Assembly: GCA_033851915.1 (NCBI GenBank)
Contig: JAWSVM010000012.1
Location: 62,001 to 126,000 of the forward strand
DNA length: 64,000 bases
Reading direction: 5' to 3'
Origin: UBA1672 sp033851915
Lineage (GTDB): Bacteria > Pseudomonadota > Alphaproteobacteria > Micavibrionales > Micavibrionaceae
Made by a program: the position numbers and the translations under genes. The notes beneath the pieces were generated by a model. It had not been told where the DNA came from. It did no database searches and saw only the letters and a program-made list of their open reading frames with translations. Shown piece after piece: positions 18,396-27,052 of the stretch (its first letter is position 1; every line of letters begins with the position of its first letter).

Positions 18396-18420
18396 CCCTT
18401 ACGTAGTATCTTTTAAAAAA

Positions 18421-19176
18421 TTAGCTAGCCGCCATGAGTTTTTCCATGATTTCATCGCTAACTTCAAAATTCGTCGTAACCTTTTGAACATCATCGTCAT
18501 CTTCAAGAAGCTCAATCAATTTCAAAATAGACGCAGCATGATCTTCATTAACCTCTGTGGTCAGATTGGGTTTCCAGATAAGTCCCTGACGCTCCGGCTC
18601 GCCATATTGCTTTTCCAATGCATCACGCACTGTCGCAAAATCTTCCACCGCACAATGAATTTCATGCACATCATCATCGCTCTCCACATTAGAGGCACCC
18701 GCCTCCAACGCAGCTTCAAACATATCATCTGCACTGGCTTTTGCAGCAGGATATATGATTTCCGCAATATGATCGAACATAAAACCAACACAACCTGTTG
18801 CCCCTAAATTTCCGCCGGACTTAGTGAATATCGTCCGCACCTCTGCGGCTGTGCGATTCTTGTTATCGGTTAAAGCCTCAACAATCACAGCAACGCCACC
18901 AACACCAAAACCTTCATAACGCATTTCATCGTAGTTCTCACTATCCGTCGCACCTATACCCTTTTGTATAGCGCGCTCGATGCCATCTTTAGGCATCGAA
19001 TTACCCCGCGCCGTCGAAATGGCCAGACGCAACCGCGGATTCATATCCGGATCACCGCCGCCCATTTTGGCTGCCACAGTAAGCTCTCGCCCTAATTTTG
19101 AGAAAATTTTTGCACGTTTTTTATCTTGTGCGCCTTTGCGATGTTGAATATTCGCCCACTTTGAATGGCCTGCCAT
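18421..19176 (-). CDS. yebC: YebC/PmpR/TACO1-family protein
   Basis: This 251-residue protein has the full family pattern: MAGHSKWANIQHRKGAQDKK at the start, GNSMPKDGIERAI, YEGFGVGGVAVIVEALTDN and a C-terminal acidic domain. Members have been described as DNA-binding regulators and, in mitochondria and bacteria, as factors easing translation of difficult sequences. Its usual place is just upstream of ruvC. The 61-base gap to ruvC contains the LexA box, so ruvCAB can be transcribed apart from yebC. Confidence 0.94.
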   Translation of the reverse strand: MAGHSKWANIQHRKGAQDKKRAKIFSKLGRELTVAAKMGGGDPDMNPRLRLAISTARGNSMPKDGIERAIQKGIGATDSENYDEMRYEGFGVGGVAVIVEALTDNKNRTAAEVRTIFTKSGGNLGATGCVGFMFDHIAEIIYPAAKASADDMFEAALEAGASNVESDDDVHEIHCAVEDFATVRDALEKQYGEPERQGLIWKPNLTTEVNEDHAASILKLIELLEDDDDVQKVTTNFEVSDEIMEKLMAAS

Positions 19177-19347
19177 TATCTTATTACTCTTTTAACCTAG
19201 TTAAATTAATATATCTGGATTATATATCTTGAATATTCTAAATAAAAGGAACAATTCCTTATTTGTTTTAAAAAGTTTATATAAATAATTATATTATGAA
19301 TTATAATGAACCAACACCACTTACAAAAGTACATATAGTTTGACCAC

Positions 19348-19902
19348 ATGACTTATAGCTTTCAAACAACCAAAGTTCTTCTTGTTGAAGATAATGCCCC
19401 GATGCTAGAGCTGCTAAAAGGCATATTGCAATCTTTTGGCATTGGCACAATCATCACCGCCATGGATGGAGAAGAAGGATTCTTAAAATTCTGTCAGAAC
19501 AATCCTGACCTCGTTATCACCGATTGGATGATGACACCCTGCGATGGTATTGCCCTCAGCCATAAAATAAGAAACGAGGAAAAAAGCCCTAACCAGTACG
19601 TTCCTATCATTTTGATGACTGGTTTTAGCGAGAAAAAGCGCGTTTTTAATGCACGTGATGCAGGAATAACTGAATTTTTAGTCAAGCCATTTAACACGCG
19701 TGACCTATATAAACGCTTACATCAGATTATCGAAAGACCGAGACAATTCGTCCGTTGTGAAGAGTTTTTTGGGCCTGACCGCAGACGCAAAGCCACACAT
19801 GAAAATGAGGGTCCTGTGCGAAGACAAGATGATAACGGAAATACTGATGAAACCGAAACACAAAGCGATGATGCTCCCTTAACGGATATTGATTTCCTAT
19901 AA
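19348..19902 (+). CDS. CheY-like single-domain response regulator
   Basis: The receiver domain spans residues about 8-125: acidic pair Glu14-Asp15, phospho-acceptor Asp59 (VITDWMM), Thr91 and Lys113 (LVKPFN). The tail has the FFGPDRRRK stretch seen in many alphaproteobacterial single-domain regulators, then an acidic disordered end. No DNA-binding domain is present, so it acts by protein contact. No histidine kinase is nearby. The next gene, 29 bases downstream, is probably its co-transcribed partner. Confidence 0.9.
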   Translation: MTYSFQTTKVLLVEDNAPMLELLKGILQSFGIGTIITAMDGEEGFLKFCQNNPDLVITDWMMTPCDGIALSHKIRNEEKSPNQYVPIILMTGFSEKKRVFNARDAGITEFLVKPFNTRDLYKRLHQIIERPRQFVRCEEFFGPDRRRKATHENEGPVRRQDDNGNTDETETQSDDAPLTDIDFL

Positions 19903-19931
19903 CCCTAAACAGTAAATAACGACGTATAAAT

Positions 19932-20471
19932 ATGGACATTAAACATTACAATCAGACACCAAAACGTGATGCAACATTCATTACGCCTCCTAACATCATA
20001 AAGGGGAAAGTTGGCTCAGGTGGATTAAGTGAACAAGTTTTGAAACGCGCTCAAAAACTGTTGGAAACTCATACTGCTGATTTTGCACCTCTGGCAGACA
20101 TCTATTTATCACGCATGTTGGAAGGAATTGAAAAAGCCGAAAACTCCAACGAAGAAGATTCTATTGAGGATTTGATTACCGCAATATTATTACCCTGTGT
20201 TCAACTGAAAGCAAATGGAGCGATGTTCCATTATCAGTTAATCACGCGCATTGCCGACAGATTTGTGCAATTCATGGAAGTGGTTGAGCGTTTAGACGAA
20301 GAAACCATCGAGATTGCAAAAGCCTACCACTCAACAATTAAAATCGTTGTTGCCGGCAAGATTAAAGGCGATGGTGGAAAACAAGGTGATGCCCTGGTTG
20401 AAGAGCTAAACAGCGCCTGCATGCGTTATTTTGAAAAGCACAAAGACACCATAGACTTTGATAAGCATTAA
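19932..20471 (+). CDS. Conserved-looking hypothetical protein paired with the response regulator
   Basis: This 179-residue, soluble, mostly helical protein is not recognised. It has no signal peptide or membrane segment. A helical core runs from about 30 to 165 (LADIYLSRMLEGIEKAE, LITRIADRFVQFMEVVE). Its position 29 bases after the receiver protein, with nothing between, suggests one operon and a possible physical partner, for example as a phosphorylation-dependent target. That role is inference only. Confidence 0.65.
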   Translation: MDIKHYNQTPKRDATFITPPNIIKGKVGSGGLSEQVLKRAQKLLETHTADFAPLADIYLSRMLEGIEKAENSNEEDSIEDLITAILLPCVQLKANGAMFHYQLITRIADRFVQFMEVVERLDEETIEIAKAYHSTIKIVVAGKIKGDGGKQGDALVEELNSACMRYFEKHKDTIDFDKH

Positions 20472-20495
20472 GTGCCTACCTAAAAAGAAACCATT

Positions 20496-21314
20496 TTAAA
20501 TAGTTGGCATCGTTTCACTTAAGATATCACCAATGCGCAATGGCTCAATCCCCAATGCTTTACCCGTATTATCATTCGTAACAACCAATGCACCACACAG
20601 CATCATATTTTCATTCGCGGGAATAAAATGCTCCCCCGGTGTTTTCTTTATGAAGCGATGAATTGAGGTTTCTTTTCGCGTACCGATCACACTATCAAAA
20701 TCGCCGCTCATCCCCGCATCAGTCATATAAGCGGTTTTGCCGTTCATGATATGAGCGTCTGCAGTTGGAATATGAGTGTGTGTTCCAATCACCGCAGATA
20801 TACGACCTGAGAAATGCTGCCCGAATGCCATTTTTTCAGAACTGGCCTCACCGTGCAAATCAACAAAAATTGCATTACAATTCAAACCCAAACGATATTC
20901 AGACAATATCTCCTCCATACAAGCAAAGGGATCATCTTGCGGCGGCATAAAGACACGGCACAGCAAATTGACAACCAAGATTTTTCGGCCTCCCGCCAAC
21001 TCATGCAAGTAATAGCCATTACCCGGCGTTGTTTGCTCAGGGAAATTTGCAGGGCGTAATAATTTTGGATCGCGCGTAATATACTTCAAAATCTCACGCT
21101 GATCCCAAATATGATCACCAGTTGTAATAATATCTGCGCCATAATCGTAGAAGTCCTTGCAGAATTTTTCGGTAATACCACGACCATGCGCCGCATTTTC
21201 ACCATTTATAATGGCAACATCCACATTCAAATCTTTTTTAAGCCGAGGCAAATACTTTTCCAAAGCCTCACGCCCTGAGCGCCCCATAATATCGCCGATA
21301 AATAAAATTCTCAT
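20496..21314 (-). CDS. YmdB-family metallophosphoesterase
   Basis: This 272-residue protein belongs to the TIGR00282 calcineurin-like family (B. subtilis YmdB, a 2',3'-cyclic nucleotide phosphodiesterase). Metal-binding motifs: LFIGDIMGRSGRE (Asp8), NGENAAHGRGI, TTGDHIWDQ, VDLHGEASSEK and GTHTHIPTAD. I chose ATG 21314 (MRILFIGD); the frame extends 22 codons further without family similarity. It follows the cyclo-ligase gene, its usual neighbour, by 26 bases. Confidence 0.88.
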   Translation of the reverse strand: MRILFIGDIMGRSGREALEKYLPRLKKDLNVDVAIINGENAAHGRGITEKFCKDFYDYGADIITTGDHIWDQREILKYITRDPKLLRPANFPEQTTPGNGYYLHELAGGRKILVVNLLCRVFMPPQDDPFACMEEILSEYRLGLNCNAIFVDLHGEASSEKMAFGQHFSGRISAVIGTHTHIPTADAHIMNGKTAYMTDAGMSGDFDSVIGTRKETSIHRFIKKTPGEHFIPANENMMLCGALVVTNDNTGKALGIEPLRIGDILSETMPTI

Positions 21315-21340
21315 TATTGTCTTTCTAATACAAAGCCTAG

Positions 21341-21922
21341 CTATATAAAGCTTTGGGCGGATTGCTCGGTTATGATCCAATCCATTTTAATGTCATGTTC
21401 CTCCGCAGGCAGCTTAAATAAACATGCTTGCTGCGCATAACCAATTCCAATTGCCGTAATATCCTTCTTTTCGCGGTAATGTGCAAGTGTCGCATCATAA
21501 TACCCACCGCCATAACCAAGGCGATACCCTTTACGATCAAAAGCCAACAATGGCACAAGGAATATATCAGGCTCTAAAAATACCGTATCCTCATTGATCA
21601 CAGGATGAAGCACACCAAACTCACCACTCATCAAATCTGTGTTGTGATCATATTGCGCGAATTTTAATATACGCTGATCTTTCTCAATAATCGGCAAAGC
21701 CACCTTGCTTCCACGATCAATGCATTCATCAATCAAAACATGCGTGTCCAGCTCCCGATCTTTCGACCAATACGCCGCAATCACCGTATTTTCATCAATG
21801 GTGATATTATCAAACAGATGGGTGCATAACACCTTATGCTGGCTAGCATCAAGGTTTAACAATCCACGCGCCCGCTTTGCCTCTGCACGTAATGAATCCT
21901 TCATTGATTTCAAGTCATCCAT
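21341..21922 (-). CDS. 5-formyltetrahydrofolate cyclo-ligase
   Basis: This 193-residue enzyme converts 5-formyl-THF to 5,10-methenyl-THF with ATP. The family motif LGYGGGYYDATL (about 134-145) and the N-terminal Arg/Lys-rich helix are present. The gene (ygfA/fau) lies directly downstream of the 6S RNA gene on the same strand, an arrangement conserved across proteobacteria; the two are usually co-transcribed. Confidence 0.93.
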   Translation of the reverse strand: MDDLKSMKDSLRAEAKRARGLLNLDASQHKVLCTHLFDNITIDENTVIAAYWSKDRELDTHVLIDECIDRGSKVALPIIEKDQRILKFAQYDHNTDLMSGEFGVLHPVINEDTVFLEPDIFLVPLLAFDRKGYRLGYGGGYYDATLAHYREKKDITAIGIGYAQQACLFKLPAEEHDIKMDWIITEQSAQSFI

Positions 21923-22021
21923 AATAAATTCCGTACTTTACGTATCTTAATGCTCAATTTTCTTAAGCTAACCGAGCGCCCGCGAGGCGTCCGATAGGAC
22001 GAAAAACCTTTTTTTAATAAG

Positions 22022-22196
22022 TGTGCCACAAAGCCGTGTGCGTATAGTATCTTCGCGGGCCCTAAAGTATAGGTGGGTGCCATAATATCGAAGCCCTACA
22101 GCCAAACTGGTAGACTAAGTCAGGGACAGCTCCCAATGCGAGAAAGTATCGACCACCGAGATAAAGCCGCATTCACGCACTCCGCAGCACGAGAGG
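22022..22196 (-). ncRNA. ssrS: 6S RNA
   Basis: 6S RNA mimics an open promoter and sequesters sigma70 RNA polymerase in stationary phase. The 320-base gap between zapA and the cyclo-ligase gene on the minus strand is its conserved site. The minus-strand sequence contains the alphaproteobacterial hallmark GGCACCCACCT (about 22071-22081). Complementary ends (GTGCTGCGGAGTGCGTG near 22190; CACACGGCTTTGTGGCAC near 22024) close a long stem around an internal bubble. Ends are estimated to within about ten bases. A small hairpin (21990-22003) lies just downstream. Confidence 0.8.
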
Positions 22197-22240
22197 GTTA
22201 TATCATGATTTTTTGAATTTAGTCCAGCACATCAAAACAA

Positions 22241-22612
22241 TTATGCGGCGGCACTGTTCTCTTCACCTTGAATACGGGCAGCGATATTTTCTATCTTACC
22301 TGCAAGATGGTCAATTGCCTCGGCAATTAATACATCATCATCGCCAGAACGATTGGCAGAATCCTCACTACTTTTCTGTGGCATGCTATTTTGCAACTGC
22401 GCAACAGTGTCGCGAAGCTCATATATTTCATCTGCCAAGACCAACGATGTCAAAACAAGCAAGTGCGCTTCATTCGTTGCGGCACCAGCCTGCGCGATAT
22501 TTTGCAAATGACCATCAACATAATGCCCTAGATCAACAAGGCGTTGTTCTTGCCCATCATCGCAAGCCAAGCTATATCCGCGGCTATTAATTTTCAGCGT
22601 TACTTCCGACAT
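22241..22612 (-). CDS. zapA: Cell division protein ZapA
   Basis: ZapA (123 residues) bundles FtsZ filaments at the division site. The N-terminal beta domain (VTLKINSRGYSLACDDGQEQRL) and the long coiled-coil helix (about 30-85, LVLTSLVLADEIYELRDTV) match the family. The C-terminus is an extra helical, acidic extension. It overlaps nothing but starts two bases after the upstream small coiled-coil gene, and sits before 6S RNA as usual. Confidence 0.9.
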   Translation of the reverse strand: MSEVTLKINSRGYSLACDDGQEQRLVDLGHYVDGHLQNIAQAGAATNEAHLLVLTSLVLADEIYELRDTVAQLQNSMPQKSSEDSANRSGDDDVLIAEAIDHLAGKIENIAARIQGEENSAAA

Positions 22613-22614
22613 AA

Positions 22615-22866
22615 TTAATCCTCATCACTTAATAGGTTTTCAACTGTACTTATCGCCTTATCAAGACGTTTCGCTACAAAATCCACGTCAATCACATTGC
22701 CAGAACCATCACGCAGCTCAAGGCTCTGTGCTTGCTCTGCCAATTGCGCTTGCAGCTCATCCATAGGGACATACTCTTGCAATGCTTTTTCAACATTTGT
22801 GACGGACGAATCCAATTTGCCTACGGCACTATCAAGTTTTTCCAGAGAAAATCTGATTGATGACAT
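22615..22866 (-). CDS. Small coiled-coil protein upstream of zapA (DUF4164-like)
   Basis: This 83-residue protein is almost wholly helical, with heptad-like spacing (SLEKLDSAVGKLDSSVTNVEKAL) and a second helix ending near the C-terminus. A short coiled-coil gene in this place before zapA is typical in alphaproteobacteria. Its stop lies two bases before the zapA ATG, so they form one operon. A role with ZapA at the division ring is plausible but not shown by sequence. Confidence 0.75.
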   Translation of the reverse strand: MSSIRFSLEKLDSAVGKLDSSVTNVEKALQEYVPMDELQAQLAEQAQSLELRDGSGNVIDVDFVAKRLDKAISTVENLLSDED

Positions 22867-22918
22867 GCGAGAACCCTTTAACTATTAAGACTTGAATTAA
22901 GAACAGTGATTGCCCTCC

Positions 22919-22946
22919 ATTATGGGGAAGCCCTTCAAACGGTCAA
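22919..22946 (-). promoter_or_regulatory. Candidate sigma70-type promoter for the zapA-6S operon
   Basis: On the minus strand TTGACC is followed after 16 bases by CATAAT, matching the -35 and -10 consensus in five of six positions each. It lies about 50 bases before the first gene. The 215-base divergent gap to tkt holds no gene; I see no equally good promoter facing tkt. Confidence 0.5.
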
Positions 22947-23081
22947 GTCGATAACAGCATTTTTCCCCATTAAACCACAGGAATTTATACTGTGTAGCCT
23001 TGACCTTACGGCCTTGAAAATGCATGGTACTTGCGAATTCAGGCATCAGATACTTTATGAGTACAAAATAGGTAAAAACGA

Positions 23082-25100
23082 ATGACAAATGCAGCCACTG
23101 CAACACCTCCACAAGATTTAACCCAAGCCGATATGAAAAATATGTCCAACGCAATCCGCGCTTTATCTATGGACGCAGTACAACGTGCAAATTCAGGGCA
23201 TCCGGGAATGCCAATGGGCATGGCAGATGTTGCAACAGTGCTTTACTCAAAATTCTTGAAATTCGATGTCAAAAACCCTGAATGGCCGGATCGTGATCGC
23301 TTTGTACTTTCCGGTGGGCACGGCTCTATGTTGCTTTATTCGGTGAATTACCTAACGGGTTATGAAAAAATTACACTGGAAGAAATCAAAAACTTCCGCA
23401 CATTAGGCGCGATTACAGCAGGTCACCCGGAAGTTGAACATGACGCAGGCATTGAGACAACCACAGGCCCATTAGGGCAAGGCATTGCCAACGCAATCGG
23501 CATGGCATTGTCAGAGCGTATTTTGAATGCGCGTTACGGCGATGATCTAATGTCTCACCATACATATACAATGTGTGGTGATGGCGATTTAATGGAGGGG
23601 ATCAGCCATGAGGCATGCTCCCTCGCCGGACATTTAAAACTGGATAAGTTAATCGTGCTTTACGATGATAATGGCATCTGTATTGACGGAAAAACAGATT
23701 TAACCTTCATCGACAACACAAAAATACGCTTCGAAGCGTATAATTGGGATGTTCAGGAAGTTGACGGCCATAACTACGCGGAAATTGAGGCTGCTATTGC
23801 GAAAGCGAAGACAACCGACACGCCAAGCCTTATTTGCTGCAAAACAAAAATCGGCTTTGGCGCACCTACAAAAGAAAACAGCAACGCAGCACACGGCGCG
23901 CCTTTAGGCGAAGAAGAAATTAAAGGTACACGCAAGAATATCGGCTGGCCACATGGTGAGTTTGTCATCCCTGATGATATCCTGTCTCTATGGCGCGATG
24001 TTGGCACACAAAACCAAGCAGAACAGAGCGCATGGGAAAGCCGCTTTAATGCATCATCCGAAAAAGACGCTCTCACAACTTTGTTCTCGGGCGATTTATC
24101 TGCAATTATTACCCCGCTTATTAAAGAGCTTAAAGACACGTTCGCAGCAGAAAAACCAAAGAAAGCAACACGCCAAACATCAGGCATGGTTTTAGAGAAA
24201 CTGGTTGCCGCAACTGGTTCACTGATTGGTGGTTCTGCAGACTTAACAGGATCAAATAACACCAAAGTTTCTGCCTCCACAGTGATAGACAGCACAAATT
24301 ACGGCGGTAACTATATCAATTACGGCGTACGCGAACATGCGATGGGCGCGATTATGAACGGTATCGCCCTGCACAGCAATTTAGTGCCTTACGCGGGAAC
24401 ATTCCTACAATTCGCCGATTATTCCCGCCCTGCAATTCGCTTGGCGGCGCTCATGAAAATACGCGTCATCCATGTTCTAACGCATGATTCAATCGGCTTA
24501 GGCGAAGATGGCCCAACACATCAACCTGTGGAGCATCTCTCTGCCCTACGCGCGATCCCAAATTGTTATGTTTATCGCCCATGTGATGGCATAGAAACCG
24601 CGGAATGTTGGGAACTTGCAATCAAAAACCAAACCGCCCCTGCTCTGCTGGCACTAACGCGCCAAGGGTTACCCACACTTTGCGAGAATAAAGCAGAAAA
24701 TCAATCCGCAAAAGGCGCATACATTCTGAAAGAAAACGGCGGTGACGTTGAAATCACACTCTTCGCCAGCGGTTCAGAAGTTGAAATCGCCAATGCAGCT
24801 TACGAACATTTAGCAGCCGCAGGCCGCAGTGTGCGCCTCGTATCATGCCCTTGCCTTGATTTATTCTGGGAACAAGATGGCGAGCACATCCAAAACATCA
24901 TCTGCAACAAAAGCATAAAAGTCGCCGTCGAAGCGGGTATCCGCCAAAGCTGGGATCGCCTCATCGGTGGACACAGCATATTCATCGGCATGGATGGCTT
25001 TGGTGCCTCCGCCCCTGCAACGGATCTATACAAACATTTCGGCATTACGTCGGATGCGATTATAGAACGCGTTGAAGCTGCACTCGAGAGAAAAAACTAA
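23082..25100 (+). CDS. tkt: Transketolase
   Basis: Transketolase (672 residues) moves two-carbon ketol units between sugar phosphates using thiamine diphosphate. Seen are the ThDP/Mg2+ motif MCGDGDLMEGISHEA (about 163-177) with DDNGICIDG, the early RANSGHPGMPMGMAD, and the pyrimidine domain segment FLQFADYSRPAIR with THDSIGLGEDGPTHQPVEH. Length is normal. It opens a carbohydrate gene group with gap and the aldolase. Confidence 0.97.
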   Translation: MTNAATATPPQDLTQADMKNMSNAIRALSMDAVQRANSGHPGMPMGMADVATVLYSKFLKFDVKNPEWPDRDRFVLSGGHGSMLLYSVNYLTGYEKITLEEIKNFRTLGAITAGHPEVEHDAGIETTTGPLGQGIANAIGMALSERILNARYGDDLMSHHTYTMCGDGDLMEGISHEACSLAGHLKLDKLIVLYDDNGICIDGKTDLTFIDNTKIRFEAYNWDVQEVDGHNYAEIEAAIAKAKTTDTPSLICCKTKIGFGAPTKENSNAAHGAPLGEEEIKGTRKNIGWPHGEFVIPDDILSLWRDVGTQNQAEQSAWESRFNASSEKDALTTLFSGDLSAIITPLIKELKDTFAAEKPKKATRQTSGMVLEKLVAATGSLIGGSADLTGSNNTKVSASTVIDSTNYGGNYINYGVREHAMGAIMNGIALHSNLVPYAGTFLQFADYSRPAIRLAALMKIRVIHVLTHDSIGLGEDGPTHQPVEHLSALRAIPNCYVYRPCDGIETAECWELAIKNQTAPALLALTRQGLPTLCENKAENQSAKGAYILKENGGDVEITLFASGSEVEIANAAYEHLAAAGRSVRLVSCPCLDLFWEQDGEHIQNIICNKSIKVAVEAGIRQSWDRLIGGHSIFIGMDGFGASAPATDLYKHFGITSDAIIERVEAALERKN

Positions 25101-25136
25101 ACCAATATATTTAGAAAAATACGGAGTTTTAAGACT

Positions 25137-26147
25137 ATGACTTTAAAAGTTGCCATTAACGGATTTGGACGCATCGGGCGTTTGGTCGCACGCGCAATTC
25201 TGGAATCTAAACGTGATGATATTGAGATTGTTGCGATTAACGATCCGGGTGGTAATTTCTTTCCGTTGCTAAAATATGACTCCATTCATGGCCGCGCACC
25301 TTTCACCGTTGAACGTGATGGCGATGACGCAATGATCCTTGATGGCAAACGCATCCGTCGCTTCCGCAATCGTAATCCTGAAAACCTACATTGGGGAGAT
25401 GAAGGCGTTGATATTCTGATGGAATGTACAGGCAAGTTCAATGACCGCGAAGGCGCAGAGCGTCACCTTGCATCCGGCGCGAAGAAAGTTCTGATTTCCG
25501 CACCTGCAAAAGACGAAGATTTAACCGTTGTTTATGGCGTTAACCACCACCTCTTAAAAGCCGAACATAAAATTGTTTCTAACGCGTCCTGCACAACAAA
25601 CTGCCTTGCGCCACTTGCTTATGCACTGAATGAAACTGTCGGCATTGAAAAAGGCTTCATGACCACGATCCATGCTTATACAGGCGATCAAAACATCGTT
25701 GATGCGTCACATAAAGACCCATACCGCGCTCGTGCAGCCGCAATCAACATGATTCCAACATCAACCGGGGCAGCCAAAGCCGTAGGGCTTGTCCTGCCGG
25801 AGCTGGATGGTAAATTGGACGGTGTATCGATTCGCGTGCCAACACCTAATGTTTCCTTGGTTGATTTAACGTTCCTCCCCTCTAAGCCAGTCACTGTTGA
25901 AGATGTGAACGCCGCAGTAACATCTTACGCGAATGGCAAGCTGAAAGGCGTTCTCGCCGTTTATGATGACCCATGCGTTTCCAGCGACTTTAACCATGAT
26001 CCACACTCATCCATATTCAGTCTAAACGGCACCCGCGTTGTCGATGGAGACTTCGTGCGGGTTATGGCTTGGTATGATAATGAATGGGGTTTCTCATGCC
26101 GCATGATTGATACGGCACTGGAAATGCACAACAAGGGCTATGTATAG
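25137..26147 (+). CDS. gap: Glyceraldehyde-3-phosphate dehydrogenase, type I
   Basis: This 336-residue enzyme oxidises glyceraldehyde 3-phosphate with NAD+ and phosphate. Nucleotide-binding INGFGRIGRLVAR (7-19), catalytic Cys152 in SNASCTTNCLAP, and the histidine in TTIHAYTGDQ are present. AINDPGG places Asp at the position that favours NAD over NADP. It follows tkt by 36 bases with a GGAG site. In many alphaproteobacteria pgk comes next; here it does not. Confidence 0.97.
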   Translation: MTLKVAINGFGRIGRLVARAILESKRDDIEIVAINDPGGNFFPLLKYDSIHGRAPFTVERDGDDAMILDGKRIRRFRNRNPENLHWGDEGVDILMECTGKFNDREGAERHLASGAKKVLISAPAKDEDLTVVYGVNHHLLKAEHKIVSNASCTTNCLAPLAYALNETVGIEKGFMTTIHAYTGDQNIVDASHKDPYRARAAAINMIPTSTGAAKAVGLVLPELDGKLDGVSIRVPTPNVSLVDLTFLPSKPVTVEDVNAAVTSYANGKLKGVLAVYDDPCVSSDFNHDPHSSIFSLNGTRVVDGDFVRVMAWYDNEWGFSCRMIDTALEMHNKGYV

Positions 26148-26208
26148 CGCCAACTCAAAAAACGCTACAAACCTTGCTCAGCCTTGCATAATAAGGTAGA
26201 ATGACACT

Positions 26209-26769
26209 ATGAATGTAATGAAACAACATGCAAAACGGGTAATGACCACGAAGGGGCAGCAATCTTGCCTCATCATTGATCATTTGGTCGAGGCGTTGGC
26301 AAATGATCCCTCCTCCTCGATTCGGCGTGCACTTGTTCTAAATTATATCGATGAAACCCCCGGCGTTACCCAAACCGAAGTCATGCGCACCCTCAAAATC
26401 AGCAAATCCGCGATGAACAGGGAAATTGAGTGGCTATTTAATTATGGCTGCATCACGCGTCAAGAAGGTGAGCGGGATGGCCGCGAAATAAAATTAGAAA
26501 CCTGTGGCTATTCTAAACGCGCACTGAGCGAAGCTTTGGACTATTTTCCTTTACAGCATAAAGGTTTGCATTATTTACTGAATCAGTATATAAGTATTTT
26601 AAAGCAGGATCGTCCAACGTTACGGGATGCTCGGATTATATCAACCCTCTATGATAAGGTTGAAGCCTCGAAAACAGAGGTAATGGAGGAATTATATGAT
26701 GGGCCTGCGACAACTGATAACAGGGCGTATAACAAGCTCAAAGAAGACGGGGTAATACAAGATGGATAA
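26209..26769 (+). CDS. Winged-helix (MarR-like) transcriptional regulator
   Basis: Residues about 40-105 form a winged helix-turn-helix: VTQTEVMRTLKISKSAMNRE is the DNA-recognition part and RQEGERDGREIKLE the wing. The remaining 80 residues are helical and may mediate dimer formation. It sits between gap and the aldolase, where pgk is often found, so it may regulate this carbohydrate group or itself; this is inferred from place only. Nearby ATGs at 26218 and 26248 are alternative starts. A 55-codon ORF overlaps its stop. Confidence 0.7.
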   Translation: MNVMKQHAKRVMTTKGQQSCLIIDHLVEALANDPSSSIRRALVLNYIDETPGVTQTEVMRTLKISKSAMNREIEWLFNYGCITRQEGERDGREIKLETCGYSKRALSEALDYFPLQHKGLHYLLNQYISILKQDRPTLRDARIISTLYDKVEASKTEVMEELYDGPATTDNRAYNKLKEDGVIQDG

Positions 26770-26929
26770 ACTAGGCGGCGAAGCCTTCGCACAACTTCAT
26801 AATGCAATCAACATCGGAACAAGCAACAGTTTGGAACCACAAGGAATCACCAGCATGTTTGGAGCGCAAGTTTCAGATAACTTCGATCAGGCAGGTAATG
26901 TTTTGGGCGGTTTTGAGCTGGGCATGTAA
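26762..26929 (+). CDS. Possible 55-residue protein overlapping the regulator stop
   Basis: An ATG eight bases inside the end of the regulator gene opens a frame of 55 codons ending at 26929, directly before two terminator hairpins. The product is small, neutral and Gly/Asn/Phe-rich (MDKLGGEAFAQLHNAINIGT at its start). No family is recognised. The overlap and the position before the terminators suggest translational coupling. A 74-codon frame on the same strand was rejected because it runs through both hairpins. Confidence 0.45.
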   Translation: MDKLGGEAFAQLHNAINIGTSNSLEPQGITSMFGAQVSDNFDQAGNVLGGFELGM

Positions 26930-26945
26930 CCACTATAACTTGGTA

Positions 26946-26970
26946 CTTGTCCTGACGGGCAAGTTTCTAT
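26946..26970 (+). terminator. Hairpin after the small ORF
   Basis: CTTGTCC pairs with GGGCAAG around TGAC, followed by TTTCTAT. It is the first of two hairpins closing the regulator unit. Confidence 0.5.
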
Positions 26971-26981
26971 ATATCAATAAG

Positions 26982-27008
26982 GGTCTCGAATTCGAGGCCT
27001 TTTCTTTT
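26982..27008 (+). terminator. Rho-independent terminator before the aldolase gene
   Basis: GGTCTCGAATTCGAGGCC is a near-perfect palindrome followed by TTTTCTTTT. It ends the transcript of the regulator and separates it from the aldolase gene. Confidence 0.75.
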
Positions 27009-27052
27009 GGAAAACAGATTAACTAAGAACATACTATTTAAGGATTTCGCAA

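Noticed and set aside
26802..27026. 74-codon ORF between the regulator and the aldolase
   Set aside because: It reads through two terminator hairpins and has no ribosome-binding site; the overlapping 55-codon frame fits better.
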